This document shows positions 54,554-63,700 of a stretch of 64,000 bases of DNA, one piece after another. Positions within the stretch are counted from its first letter, which is position 1; each line of letters begins with the position of its first letter. Origin of the DNA: Alphaproteobacteria bacterium (GTDB taxonomy: Bacteria; Pseudomonadota; Alphaproteobacteria; Rhodobacterales; Rhodobacteraceae); assembly GCA_030425395.1 (NCBI GenBank), contig JAUIAS010000006.1, positions 1 to 64,000 of the forward strand, read 5' to 3'. Both the position numbers and the translations under genes were made by a program. Below the pieces are notes generated by a model. The model did not search any database. It was not told the DNA's origin and worked only from the letters and a program-made list of their open reading frames with translations.

Positions 54554-54802
54554 GGGGCAGGGTCCTCTGTCAGATGTGCTTGGTGGCCCACATACCAGCC
54601 GGGATCAGAATATCAAGCGCAAGCGCCCCGAATGGCCGGGCAAGGGATGAACGGCGCGCTGCAAGTCCTTGAAAGGGAAGGGGGCGCAATTTATTCGGGG
54701 CTTGGGTAGAATACGAAAGACAGCGGGCATACATGATTCGCAGCGGACAGCCCGCAACGACGCCGGATGAACACGGCACGGCAAAAGGCAAGGGATACGG
54801 GC

Positions 54803-55399
54803 ATGAGCCAGATAGACGAGTTGCAAAGTCGGATAACGGTGGCGCTGGAAAAGATCGGGACAGGGCTCGATGCGGTGAGCAAGGCCGCCGAGGACCGGGG
54901 ACGCCTTGAGGCGCAATCGGATATCGAGACCAAGGTTCAGGAAGCGGCGGAACAGGCCGCCGCCGATGCGCGTGCCGAGATGCCGGTCGCGGATCCCGAG
55001 GAAATCGCTAGGCTGCGCGCCGAACTGGAGGAAGAACGGCTTGCCAATGCGCAGCTCGAAGCGCGGGTCAAGACGCTGAAGGACAAGCTGGCGTCACAGC
55101 AGGCCCCGCAGGAAACCGCGCAGCCGGTCGATCTGCCAGACGCCCTGGCGCGGCTGGATCAGGATCTTGCGCGGTTGCGCACGGCCAACGAAAAACTGAG
55201 CGAAAGCAACGCAGCCCTGCGCGACGCAAACGCGGAAGGCGTCGGCGAGCCGCATTTGATCAACAGTGCGATGTTGGCTGAGTTGGAGGCGCTGCGTGCG
55301 CTCAGGGCGAGCGAGGCCTCGGAGGCCAGTTCGATCATGGAACAATTGGTGCCACTGCTGAACACCGCCCGAAACCTGCCGGAAGGGGAGGATGCCTGA
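54803..55399 (+). CDS. Coiled-coil protein coupled to zapA
   Basis: A 198-residue, mostly alpha-helical protein with heptad-like patterns from about residue 10 to 185 and no membrane segment or known domain (MSQIDELQSRITVALEKI, EIARLRAELEEERLANAQLE, ARLDQDLARLRTANEKLSES). Its stop overlaps the zapA start by one base, so translation is coupled. A ZapB-like partner of ZapA, itself a coiled coil, is an attractive guess but the protein is longer than ZapB. Start chosen at MSQIDEL; the upstream ATG at 54767 is possible. Confidence 0.75.
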   Translation: MSQIDELQSRITVALEKIGTGLDAVSKAAEDRGRLEAQSDIETKVQEAAEQAAADARAEMPVADPEEIARLRAELEEERLANAQLEARVKTLKDKLASQQAPQETAQPVDLPDALARLDQDLARLRTANEKLSESNAALRDANAEGVGEPHLINSAMLAELEALRALRASEASEASSIMEQLVPLLNTARNLPEGEDA

Positions 55400-55794
55400 T
55401 GCCAGAAGTCACGATCAAGATCGGGGGCCGTAATTTCGAGGTCGCGTGTCAGGAAGGCGAAGAGGAGTTCCTTCATAGCGCCGCGCGGATGCTCGATGAC
55501 GAGGCGCAGGTGCTGTCCGACCAGATAGGGCGGATGCCCGAAGCGCGGATGTTGTTGATGGCGGGGCTTCTGCTGGCGGACAAGACCGCGGCGGTGGAAG
55601 ACCGGATCGGGACGGTTGAGGCCGAATTGCAAGCCGCGCGTGCTGAAATCGAAATGCTGCGCAACGCGCCGCAGCCGGAACCGGAACGGGTAGAAGTGCC
55701 GGTGATCCCGGCCAGCGTTACAGAAACGCTCGCCGAACTGGCAGCGCGCGCGGAGGCTCTTGCCGCGGAAGTCGAGGACCGGGCAAAGTCGTAA
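55399..55794 (+). CDS. zapA: Cell division protein ZapA
   Basis: A 131-residue FtsZ-ring stabiliser. The globular ZapA head is residues 1-90 (PEVTIKIGGRNFEVACQEGE, LHSAARMLDDEAQVLSDQIG, PEARMLLMAGLLLADKTA) followed by a coiled-coil stalk. It is longer than E. coli ZapA because of an extended C-terminal tail. It is coupled to the upstream coiled-coil gene. Downstream is repeat copy E; the 6S RNA often found beside zapA was not recognised. Confidence 0.9.
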   Translation: MPEVTIKIGGRNFEVACQEGEEEFLHSAARMLDDEAQVLSDQIGRMPEARMLLMAGLLLADKTAAVEDRIGTVEAELQAARAEIEMLRNAPQPEPERVEVPVIPASVTETLAELAARAEALAAEVEDRAKS

Positions 55795-55814
55795 ACCTGC
55801 CGAGATCAATTCAG

Positions 55815-55948
55815 CGGAGCCGCGCTGCGCGCGGCATTGTTTTTCGTTTTGCGCCGTGCTTCGCACGTCGGACTCTTTTCGTTTTGCGCCGTGCTTCGCA
55901 CGTCGCGGTGCCTCCGGCGGGGGTATTGTGAACGAGAAAGAAACAGAA
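55815..55948 (-). repeat. Dispersed intergenic element, copy E (units with changed stem pairs)
   Basis: One CCGCGC-TGC-GCGCGG hairpin, then two units TTTTCGTTTTGCGCCGTGC-TTC-... starting at 55841 and 55876 (35-base period), then the core GCGGTGCCTCCGGCGGGGGT and the tail GAACGAGAAAGAAACAG. The unit stem here is CGTGC/GCACG rather than CGCGC/GCGCG. Confidence 0.88.
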
Positions 55949-56017
55949 GCCTGTTGAGGGCGATGGCTTTGGTTTGCCTGTCCTCAAGACATTTTGCTGG
56001 ATGCGTTACGAAAAAGA

Positions 56018-56043
56018 ACGGGGGGCCGCGCCCCCCGTTTTTT
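56018..56043. terminator. Bidirectional terminator between zapA and grxD
   Basis: ACGGGGGG and CCCCCCGT arms with a CCGCG loop. TTTTTT follows on the plus strand and TTCTTTTTC on the minus strand, so it can end both convergent transcripts. Confidence 0.85.
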
Positions 56044-56118
56044 AATTCGCGAATGTCTGATGGAAAACGGACGGTCTTCCATGGGGCTGCGGTGGTCTTG
56101 GTCGCCGCAGCGGAAAAA

Positions 56119-56481
56119 TCAGGCGTTGGCTTCCCGGATCTTTTCGGCGGCGTCCTTGTCGTAGGCCACGCCCTTGCTGTCGAGCAACTGATCAAGTTCG
56201 CCTGACAGGGTCATTTCGGTGATGATGTCGCAACCGCCAACGAATTCACCTTTGACATATAGTTGCGGAATCGTCGGCCAATCGGAGAAATCCTTGATCC
56301 CCTGACGCAGCTCTTCATCCGCCAACACGTTCACATCGGCGAAATCTATGCCCATGTAGTTCAACACCCCCGCCACGCGGCTGGAAAAACCACATTGCGG
56401 CATGGTCTTGTTGCCTTTCATGTAAAGAACAACATCGTTTGTACTGATCGTTTCCTGAATGCGCGTTGCGGCATCTGTCAT
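56119..56481 (-). CDS. grxD: Monothiol glutaredoxin, Grx4 type
   Basis: A 120-residue glutaredoxin with the CGFS active site ([14 protein letters not shown], about residue 33). [26 protein letters not shown] gives the glutathione-binding TIPQ and GGCD blocks. CGFS glutaredoxins bind a [2Fe-2S] cluster, often with BolA proteins; bolA lies two genes upstream on the same strand. The start at 56481 has AAGGAGA upstream and overlaps the preceding small gene by four bases. Confidence 0.95.
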   Translation of the reverse strand: MTDAATRIQETISTNDVVLYMKGNKTMPQCGFSSRVAGVLNYMGIDFADVNVLADEELRQGIKDFSDWPTIPQLYVKGEFVGGCDIITEMTLSGELDQLLDSKGVAYDKDAAEKIREANA

Positions 56482-56723
56482 TTCTGTTTCTCCTTGGGGA
56501 CGAAGCGTTTGGCATATTCTTGCGGGTCGCGAGGAACCCTGTAGGATGTTGAGTGGCCGCCACCGCCGCCACCCGAGGAATAGTTGCTTTCTATGATGTG
56601 GTCGCCGCTTCCGGGCAAGCTGCCACGCGCGCGGCCCGGATCGCGGCGCAGGGCCAGCCCGCCCGCGATTACCGCCACCAGAAAGATGGCAAAGGACAGC
56701 AAGCCGATCACCACCCAATCCAT
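56478..56723 (-). CDS. Small membrane protein between bolA and grxD
   Basis: An 81-residue protein with one N-terminal helix ([22 protein letters not shown]) and a soluble, glycine-rich tail (SSGGGGGG) ending [17 protein letters not shown] do not recognise a family. It starts four bases from the bolA stop and overlaps grxD by four bases, so it belongs to this transcript and may act with the BolA/glutaredoxin pair. Function unknown. Confidence 0.7.
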   Translation of the reverse strand: MDWVVIGLLSFAIFLVAVIAGGLALRRDPGRARGSLPGSGDHIIESNYSSGGGGGGHSTSYRVPRDPQEYAKRFVPKEKQK

Positions 56724-56727
56724 CGGC

Positions 56728-56964
56728 CTAGTCCGGGGCGCGCGTTGTCAGCGCCAGTGCGTGCAATTCCCCGTTGGGGCCCGAAATCTTGTCCTTGAGT
56801 GCTGCCATCACCGCACGTTGCTGCTGCACCCGGTTGAGGCCCCGAAAGCTTGCGTCTTCCACCATTGCGGAAAAATGCCGCCCATCGTCGCCTTCCACGA
56901 TGACCTTGGCTTGTGGAAAGGCTGTGCGGATCAATGCCTCGATTTCGTGGGCCTGTAGTGCCAT
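56728..56964 (-). CDS. BolA-family protein
   Basis: A 78-residue BolA/IbaG-like protein. HEIEALIRTAFPQAKVIVEGDDGRHFSAMV and FRGLNRVQQQRAVMAALKD with ELHALALTT fit the family; the conserved cluster-ligand histidine is HALAL. BolA proteins form [2Fe-2S] complexes with CGFS glutaredoxins, encoded two genes downstream. Between purL and a small membrane gene, all on the minus strand. Confidence 0.92.
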   Translation of the reverse strand: MALQAHEIEALIRTAFPQAKVIVEGDDGRHFSAMVEDASFRGLNRVQQQRAVMAALKDKISGPNGELHALALTTRAPD

Positions 56965-57035
56965 TGACGTTTCCTCATCACAATTTCATCAAGATGTAGG
57001 CCGGGCAAGGGTCCGGCGCAAGTCGTGCATCGGAC

Positions 57036-59195
57036 TTAGGCCACCGCAGTCGCAAAGCTATTGCGATAGAGCGCCGACAATTCCGCCAGCGGCGCTTCGC
57101 TGCTGCCGAACCGCACTGTATCTCCGGTAAATCGACCAACGCTCTGGATTGTGACCCCGGCAGCACCCGCGGCAATCATCAGAGCCTCGGCCTGATCAAA
57201 GTTGCAGGCAATCAGATAGCGCGCCTGATCTTCGCCAAACAGGGTTTCCATATCACTGGCTTCGAGGGTGACACCGACGCCTGCCGCTTCGGCCAGTTCA
57301 AACGCGGCCAGGGCCAGACCGCCGTCCGACAGGTCGGTGCAGGCGCGCACATAGGCCCGATTGGCGCGAATGAATTCTCCGTTGCGCCGTTCCGCTTCGA
57401 GGTCAACCAAGGGCGCGTCGCCTTCTTCGCGGCCAAACACTTCGGCCAGGATGGCCGATTGCCCAAGATGCCCCGTGGTTTCGCCGACCACCAAGGCAAT
57501 ATGCCCGTCGCGCACATCGAACCCGATGATGTCTTCGGCTGTTTCGATCAGACCAACCGCCCCGATCGTCGGGGTCGGCAGAATGCCTTGCCCGTCGGTT
57601 TCATTATACAGCGACACATTGCCCGAAACGATGGGCATGCCCAACGCGGTGCAGGCGGCCCCGATGCCTTGGATCGCTCCGACGAACTGGCCCATGATCT
57701 CGGGCTTTTCGGGATTGCCAAAGTTCAGGTTGTCGGTGCTGGCCAGCGGCGTGGCCCCGACGGCGGTCAGGTTGCGATAGGCCTCGGCCACGGCTTGCTT
57801 GCCGCCCTCGACGGGGTTGGCGCGCACATAGCGGGGTGTCACATCCGAGGTGAAGGCCAACGCCTTGTCGGTGCCATGCACCCGCACGATGCCTGCGCCA
57901 GCACCCGGAACCCGTGCGCTGTCGCCCATGACCATGGTATCATACTGTTCATAGACCCATTGCTTGGCCGCATAATTTGGCGACGACAACAAGGCGCGCA
58001 GCCCATCCACGGGGTCAACCTGCGGAACTTCGCCCAATTGCTCTGCCGCAGGCGTGGGTTCCCATGGGCGGTCGTATTCGGGGGCTTCGGACGACAGCTT
58101 GGACAGGGGCAGATCGGCCTTGACCTCACCGCGATGCAGGATCAGGAACCGATCCTCCGGGATGGTTTCGCCCACAATGGCAAAGTCGAGATCCCACTTG
58201 TCGAAAACCGCCTTTGCCTCGGCCTCTTTTTCCGGGCGCAGCACCATGAGCATGCGCTCCTGGCTTTCCGACAACATCATCTCATAGGCCGTCATCGCAT
58301 TCTCGCGGCACGGAACGCGGTCCAGTTCAAGCTTGATGCCAAGCCCGCCCTTGTCGCCCATTTCAACCGCCGAACAGGTCAATCCGGCAGCCCCCATGTC
58401 CTGAATGGAAATCACCGCACCGGTCTGCATCAGCTCGAGGCAGGCCTCCATCAAACGTTTTTCCGTGAACGGATCGCCAACCTGAACGGTGGGGCGCTTT
58501 TCTTCAATGGTGTCGTCGAACTCGGCGCTGGCCATCGTGGCACCGCCAACCCCGTCGCGCCCCGTCTTGGCCCCAAGATACACGACTGGCATGCCGACGC
58601 CGGACGCTGCGGAATAGAAGATCCCGTCGGCATCGGCCAATCCGGCCGCAAAGGCGTTCACAAGGCAATTGCCATTGTAAGCTGCGTGGAACCGGACCTC
58701 GCCGCCAACGCAAGGCACGCCAAAGCAATTGCCATAGCCGCCAACACCGGCAACCACGCCATTGACCAACTGCCGCGTCTTGGGGTGGGACGGCTCGCCA
58801 AAACTCAGCGCGTTCATCGACGCAATCGGGCGCGCACCCATTGTAAAGACATCGCGCAAAATGCCACCAACACCCGTGGCGGCCCCCTGGTATGGCTCGA
58901 TATAAGACGGGTGGTTGTGGCTCTCCATCTTGAACACGACGGCCTGACCATCGCCAATATCGACAACACCCGCGTTTTCTCCGGGCCCGCAAATCACCTG
59001 TGGGCCTTCGGTTGGCAGCGTGCGCAACCATTTCTTTGAGGACTTGTAGGAACAATGTTCGTTCCACATCGCCGAAAAGATCCCCAATTCGGTAAATGAC
59101 GGCTCGCGTCCGATGATTTGCAGAATACGTTCATATTCATCGGAGCTCAGTCCGTGGGATTCAATCAGATCAGGCGTGATGGCGGGTTCTTGCAT
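57036..59195 (-). CDS. purL: Phosphoribosylformylglycinamidine synthase subunit PurL
   Basis: A 719-residue FGAM synthase of purine synthesis, the small type that works with separate PurS and PurQ (E. coli PurL, near 1300 residues, fuses these). Signatures: [79 protein letters not shown] and [19 protein letters not shown]. The start at 59195 has GAAAGGAC upstream. It heads the transcript leading into bolA and grxD. purS and purQ are not in the window. Confidence 0.96.
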   Translation of the reverse strand: MQEPAITPDLIESHGLSSDEYERILQIIGREPSFTELGIFSAMWNEHCSYKSSKKWLRTLPTEGPQVICGPGENAGVVDIGDGQAVVFKMESHNHPSYIEPYQGAATGVGGILRDVFTMGARPIASMNALSFGEPSHPKTRQLVNGVVAGVGGYGNCFGVPCVGGEVRFHAAYNGNCLVNAFAAGLADADGIFYSAASGVGMPVVYLGAKTGRDGVGGATMASAEFDDTIEEKRPTVQVGDPFTEKRLMEACLELMQTGAVISIQDMGAAGLTCSAVEMGDKGGLGIKLELDRVPCRENAMTAYEMMLSESQERMLMVLRPEKEAEAKAVFDKWDLDFAIVGETIPEDRFLILHRGEVKADLPLSKLSSEAPEYDRPWEPTPAAEQLGEVPQVDPVDGLRALLSSPNYAAKQWVYEQYDTMVMGDSARVPGAGAGIVRVHGTDKALAFTSDVTPRYVRANPVEGGKQAVAEAYRNLTAVGATPLASTDNLNFGNPEKPEIMGQFVGAIQGIGAACTALGMPIVSGNVSLYNETDGQGILPTPTIGAVGLIETAEDIIGFDVRDGHIALVVGETTGHLGQSAILAEVFGREEGDAPLVDLEAERRNGEFIRANRAYVRACTDLSDGGLALAAFELAEAAGVGVTLEASDMETLFGEDQARYLIACNFDQAEALMIAAGAAGVTIQSVGRFTGDTVRFGSSEAPLAELSALYRNSFATAVA

Positions 59196-59372
59196 CGGGA
59201 ACGTCCTTTCAGGGCCTCGCGTCACGCGCGTATCTATTGCAACTGCGCAGCGGGGAAAAGCCCCCGTCGTGCACCGCTTGATCCGGGCAGCACGGTTTGT
59301 CGCAGGCACAAGGGGCTACTGCCCTCCGTATCCCCCGTGATAATGACAACACCTGGAAAACAGGGCCGCGCC

Positions 59373-59470
59373 GCTTCTTTCTCGTTTCCAATACCCCCGC
59401 CGGAGGCACCCGCGACGCGCGCAGCGCGGCGCCAATCAAAAAAGAATGCCGCGCAGAGCGCGGCTCCGCC
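59373..59470 (+). repeat. Dispersed intergenic element, copy F
   Basis: CTTCTTTCTCGTTTCCAATA, CCCCCGCCGGAGGC, GACGCGCGCAGCGCGG, a 20-base spacer and a second hairpin CCGCGC-AGA-GCGCGG. The order is as in copies A and B. Confidence 0.85.
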
Positions 59471-59511
59471 GGATTACTGCAAACAAACCCACGCTGAAAC
59501 TGCGGACCGCC

Positions 59512-59540
59512 AAAAAAAAGGCCGAGCACTAAGCTCGGCC
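59512..59540 (-). terminator. Strong minus-strand rho-independent terminator
   Basis: GGCCGAGC and GCTCGGCC arms around ACTAA; on the minus strand eight Ts follow. It is 140 bases past the LysR stop, so it ends either that mRNA or a separate small RNA. Confidence 0.9.
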
Positions 59541-59680
59541 GAAGTCCAACAGGGAGGTATGAAGATGATGCGCAGGTGTGCGCCCCAACCTTCGAGTGCT
59601 CATTTAGGTGGCAAAGTTGAGTCGGACAAGGGGGGCAATGCCGCAATTGCAGCATGGCCGTTATGCGCAACGTGCATGAC
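59512..59680 (-). ncRNA. Candidate small RNA or long 3' UTR with anti-ribosome-site stretch
   Basis: The minus-strand sequence from the LysR stop to the terminator includes ATACCTCCCTGTTGGACTTC just before the terminator stem. CCTCCC is the kind of single-stranded anti-Shine-Dalgarno stretch many alphaproteobacterial small RNAs display. On the other strand the same bases form GGGAGG before a 39-codon frame (59565-59684), which is the competing reading. No promoter was identified. Confidence 0.35.
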
Positions 59681-60586
59681 TTAGAATTTTGCCAGTTCTT
59701 TCATTTGTTTACGGTGCGTGATGATTTCGTCCTGAACGAAATCCCGGAACGCGCTAATGCGTTTTGACTGCCGCAATTCTTCCGGATAGGCGAGAAACAC
59801 CGGAACTTCGGCGGATTCCACCTCCGGCAGCACTCGGATCAACTGCGGAAAGTCCTGCACCACATAGTCGGGTAGAACGCCGATTCCGAGGTTGTTCAGA
59901 ACCGCTTGCAACACGCCGAAATAGTTGTTCACCGTCAGCGTCGATTGCAGATCGTGGGTCATCAGTTGCTGGACCAGCATCGCGCCGGCCCCGACCTGTG
60001 CTGTAGACGGGCTTTGGCACACAAGCCGGTGCCCGGTGATATCCTCGATCTTTTCGGGGGCACCCAACCTGTCAAGATATTCGCGCGACGCGTAAAGGCA
60101 CATGCGCACCGACATCAGCCGTTTGCGGATCAGATCGGCCTGGCTCGGCTCCTTCATGCGGATTGCAACATCTGCCTCGCGCATGGGCAGATCCAGCACC
60201 CGTTCCTCAAGCATCAGGTCGATTTTCAGATCTGGATATTTCTCGTAAAGCTTCGTCAATCGCGGTGCCAGCCAGAGCGACCCAAAGCCGAACGTGGTCG
60301 TAACCCGCAGTTCTCCAAAGACTTCTTCTTCGCTGTCGCGAATCCGCGCCGATGCTGTATCCAGCCGTTTCGTCATCGCCTGTGTGGCGTCGAACAGCAA
60401 TTCACCCTGTTCGGTCAGAATCAGCCCCCGTGCGTGGCGATGAAACAGGGTGGCATTCAGGCTTTCTTCCAAGGCCCTGATTTGGCGACTGACCGCGGAT
60501 TGTGACAGGTTCAGCTTGTCCCCGGCGTGGGTCAGGCTGCCCGCATCCGCGACCGCGTGGAAGATTCTGAGCTTGTCCCAATCCAT
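59681..60586 (-). CDS. LysR-family transcriptional regulator
   Basis: A 301-residue LysR protein. The helix-turn-helix lies in MDWDKLRIFHAVADAGSLTH and LSQSAVSRQIRALEESLNATLF; the effector domain follows (LRVTTTFGFGSLWLAPRLTK, ADVAIRMKEPSQADLIRKRL). It is divergent from the second IorAB fusion across 169 bases containing two inverted repeats, one with T-N11-A spacing, so it probably regulates that gene and itself. The usual link for this kind of divergent pair is inferred. Confidence 0.92.
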   Translation of the reverse strand: MDWDKLRIFHAVADAGSLTHAGDKLNLSQSAVSRQIRALEESLNATLFHRHARGLILTEQGELLFDATQAMTKRLDTASARIRDSEEEVFGELRVTTTFGFGSLWLAPRLTKLYEKYPDLKIDLMLEERVLDLPMREADVAIRMKEPSQADLIRKRLMSVRMCLYASREYLDRLGAPEKIEDITGHRLVCQSPSTAQVGAGAMLVQQLMTHDLQSTLTVNNYFGVLQAVLNNLGIGVLPDYVVQDFPQLIRVLPEVESAEVPVFLAYPEELRQSKRISAFRDFVQDEIITHRKQMKELAKF

Positions 60587-60662
60587 GTCATATCTCTCGG
60601 TTTTGTGATAAACAGATAGGCCATTTGCGCGGGGAATTCAGCAGGGAAACCCCATCTTATTT

Positions 60663-60706
60663 GAAAAACTGAGGTTTTTCGCTTTTAAGGTCAATATTTA
60701 TGACCT
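60663..60706. promoter_or_regulatory. Two inverted repeats in the lysR/ior gap
   Basis: GAAAAAC-TGAG-GTTTTTC at 60663-60680 and AGGTCA-ATATTTA-TGACCT at 60688-60706, both perfect. The second contains TCA...TGA with exact T-N11-A spacing (60691-60703), the LysR half-site rule. They lie 50-93 bases before the ior start. Confidence 0.6.
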
Positions 60707-60755
60707 AAAGTGATATCAAATTCGGCAAGTGACCCATGGCGTTGGGAGGCGCGGG

Positions 60756-63700
60756 ATGAGCAAAACCCAAATCACCTTGAATGATCGCTTTGACCTGGAC
60801 AAGGAACAGGTTCTCTTGAATGGAACGCAGGCGCTGGTGCGTCTGATGCTGATCCAGAAGGCGCGTGACCGCCAAGCGGGGCACAATACCGCCGGGTTGG
60901 TGACCGGGTATCGTGGTTCGCCGCTGGGGGCGGTCGACATGCAGATGCTGCGCGCGGCCAAGCCGCTTGGTGCCAACGATATCACCTTTCAGGCGGGGCT
61001 GAACGAAGATCTGGCCGCAACCGCCCTGTGGGGCAGCCAGCAGGCGGAACTGCGCGGCGAGGGGCGCTTCGATGGTGTTTTTGGCCTGTGGTATGGCAAG
61101 GGGCCGGGGGTGGACCGGTCTGGAGATGTCTTCCGCCATGCAAACATGGCCGGGACTAGCCCGCTGGGCGGTGTTGTGGCGGCGATGGGCGACGACCACA
61201 CCGGCGAAAGCTCGACCGTGCTGCATCAGTCAGAATGGGCATTGATCGACGCCTATATGCCCATTGTCAGCCCCGCAGGTGTGCAGGAAATCCTTGATTA
61301 CGGGGTGTATGCCTTTGCATTGTCGCGGTTTTGCGGGCTTTGGGTGGGTCTCAAGACAATGAAGGACACGATCGAGGCAACCGCCGTTGTCGATGGTCGT
61401 CTGGACCGAATGTCGCTTGTGGTGCCTGAATTCGACTTGCCCGAGGGTGGATTGAATATCCGCCTTGCCGATACCCCGCACGCGCAGGAAGCGCGGATGA
61501 TCGACTACAAGCGTTTCGCCGCCGAGGCGTTTTCCCATGCCAACCGGATGGACAAGCGTGTCTGGGGCAAGCCGGGGGCCAAGATCGGGTTTGTCGCGGC
61601 GGGTAAGAACTGGCTCGATCTGGTTCATGCGATGAGCCTTCTCAACATTGACGAGCAGGCGGCGGAACGGCTGGGTGTGACCACGTACAAGGTGGGTCAG
61701 ACCTTCCCTCTGGATATGCGCGGCTTTCACGATTGGGCCGAAGGGCTGGACCTGATCGTTGTTGTCGAGGAAAAGCGAAAGCTGCTTGAAGTGCAAATCA
61801 AGGAAGCCATTTTCGACGACCGGCGCGGGCGGCGCGTCTATGGGTGGTATAAGGGCGGGGCAGGCAATCTGCACCGCGAAGAACTCTTTCCGACCAAGGG
61901 GGCGCTCGATCCGGTGTGGATCGCGCAGAAGCTGGGCGAAATACTTGTCGAAGAGGGCCGCGAAACCGACGGTATCCGCAAGGGGCTTGAGGCGCTCGAG
62001 GCCGCCCGTCGGGCTGATAACGCCGAAGAAATCGCGGCCCGCCTGCCGTATTTCTGTTCCGGCTGTCCGCATAATTCGTCCACCAAACTGCCCGAAGGCA
62101 GCCGCGCCTATGCCGGGATCGGGTGCCATTACATGGTGCAATGGATGGATCGCGAAACGCTGGGCTTCACCCACATGGGTGGCGAAGGGGCGAACTGGAT
62201 CGGCGAGGCACCGTTCTCAACCCGCGATCATGTGTTTCAGAACCTTGGCGATGGCACCTATAACCATTCCGGCGTTCAGGCGATCCGGGCGGCTCTCGCC
62301 GCTGGCACACGGATCACTTACAAGATCCTCTACAACGATGCGGTGGCCATGACCGGCGGTCAGGGCAACGAAGGCGGGCTGGACGCGCCGCGTATCGTTG
62401 CCGAATTGCGTGCCATGGGCGTGCGGAAACTGGCCGTGGTTTATGATGAGAAAGAGGATGTCGATCCTGCCGCCTTTCCCGACGGCGTCCCTTTGCATGA
62501 ACGCGCCGATCTGATGGCCGTCCAGAAAGACATGGCTGCGCATGAGGGCGTTTCGGCCATCGTCTATATCCAGACCTGCGCGGCGGAGAAACGCCGCCGC
62601 CGCAAACGCGGCACATTTCCCGATCCTGACCGCCGCGTGTTCATCAATACCGATGTCTGCGAAGGGTGCGGCGATTGCGGGGTGCAATCCAACTGCGTCT
62701 CGATTGTCCCGGCAGACACCGAACTGGGCCGCAAGCGCGCCATTGATCAATCTTCCTGCAACAAGGATTTCTCTTGTCTCAAGGGGTTTTGCCCGTCCTT
62801 TGTCACCCTCGAAGGGGCACAGCCACGCAAGGCGGCCACGGCAGAGGTCACCTTGCCCGACCTGCCGGAACCTTCGCTGCCTGCAATTGACGGAACGTGG
62901 AACGTGGTGATCACCGGGGTCGGCGGCACCGGCGTCGTGACCATCGGTGCGGTTCTGGCGCAGGCGGCGCAGATAGATGGCAAGGGAGCCGGGATGATGG
63001 AAATGGCCGGGTTGGCGCAGAAGGGCGGCGCGGTGCATATCCATTGCCGGATCGCCGCGCAGCCCGATGACATCAGTGCCATCCGCGTGGCCACCGGAGA
63101 GGCCGACGCGCTGATCGGTGGCGATCTGGTGGTCAGCGCAGGTGCCAAAACGCTGGGGCTGACGCGCACAGGCCGGACCGGTGCCGTGGTCAACAGCCAT
63201 GAAATCATCACTGGTGATTTTACCAGAGATACGGAATTTTCCTTGCCTTCCGACAGGTTGTCCGTCGCTCTTCAAGCGCGAATGCGCGACCGACTGGACC
63301 TGTTCGATGCCTCGGAGCTGGCCAAGGTTACGCTTGGCGACAGCATCTTCTCCAATATGATCGTGTTTGGTGCCGCCTGGCAACGCGGGCTTCTTCCGAT
63401 CAGCCTGAACGCGATGCAGCAGGCGATTGAACTGAACGGTGCTGCGGTGGCGCGTAACCTGCGCGCCTTTGATATCGGTCGCTGGGCGGTTCTTTATCCC
63501 GACGATGCGACGCGGCTGATCACGCCGAACGTCGCGGCCAAACCCAAATCCCTTGACGAGATCATCGCCTTCCGGGCCGATCACCTTGTGGCCTATCAGG
63601 GCAAGCGGCTTGCCAAACGGTATCGCAAGCTGGTCGAGGCCATCACCGATCCCGCACTTCGCGAGGCGGCCGCCCGCGGGTATCACAAGCTCTTGTCCTA

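Larger units (their letters stand above)
55795..56118. other. 324-base convergent gap with repeat copy E and terminator
   Basis: No gene is supported. It contains the element at 55815-55948 and the hairpin at 56018-56043. A six-base inverted pair TTGAGG/CCTCAA near 55955-55986 is weak. Confidence 0.6.
59196..59680. other. 485-base gap: repeat copy F, terminator and possible small RNA
   Basis: Between purL (start at 59195, minus) and the end of a LysR gene. It contains copy F at 59373-59470, the terminator at 59512-59540, and 140 bases that would be transcribed into that terminator from the minus strand. Only short unconvincing frames exist. Confidence 0.6.

Noticed and set aside
55795-56118. 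Expected place for 6S RNA, often next to zapA
   Set aside because: The gap is filled by a repeat element and a terminator. I see no long imperfect rod with a central bubble, and no formyltetrahydrofolate cyclo-ligase gene beside it.
59209-59670. 153-codon minus-strand frame in the purL/LysR gap
   Set aside because: It runs through a repeat element and the rho-independent terminator, which no coding gene on that strand would do.
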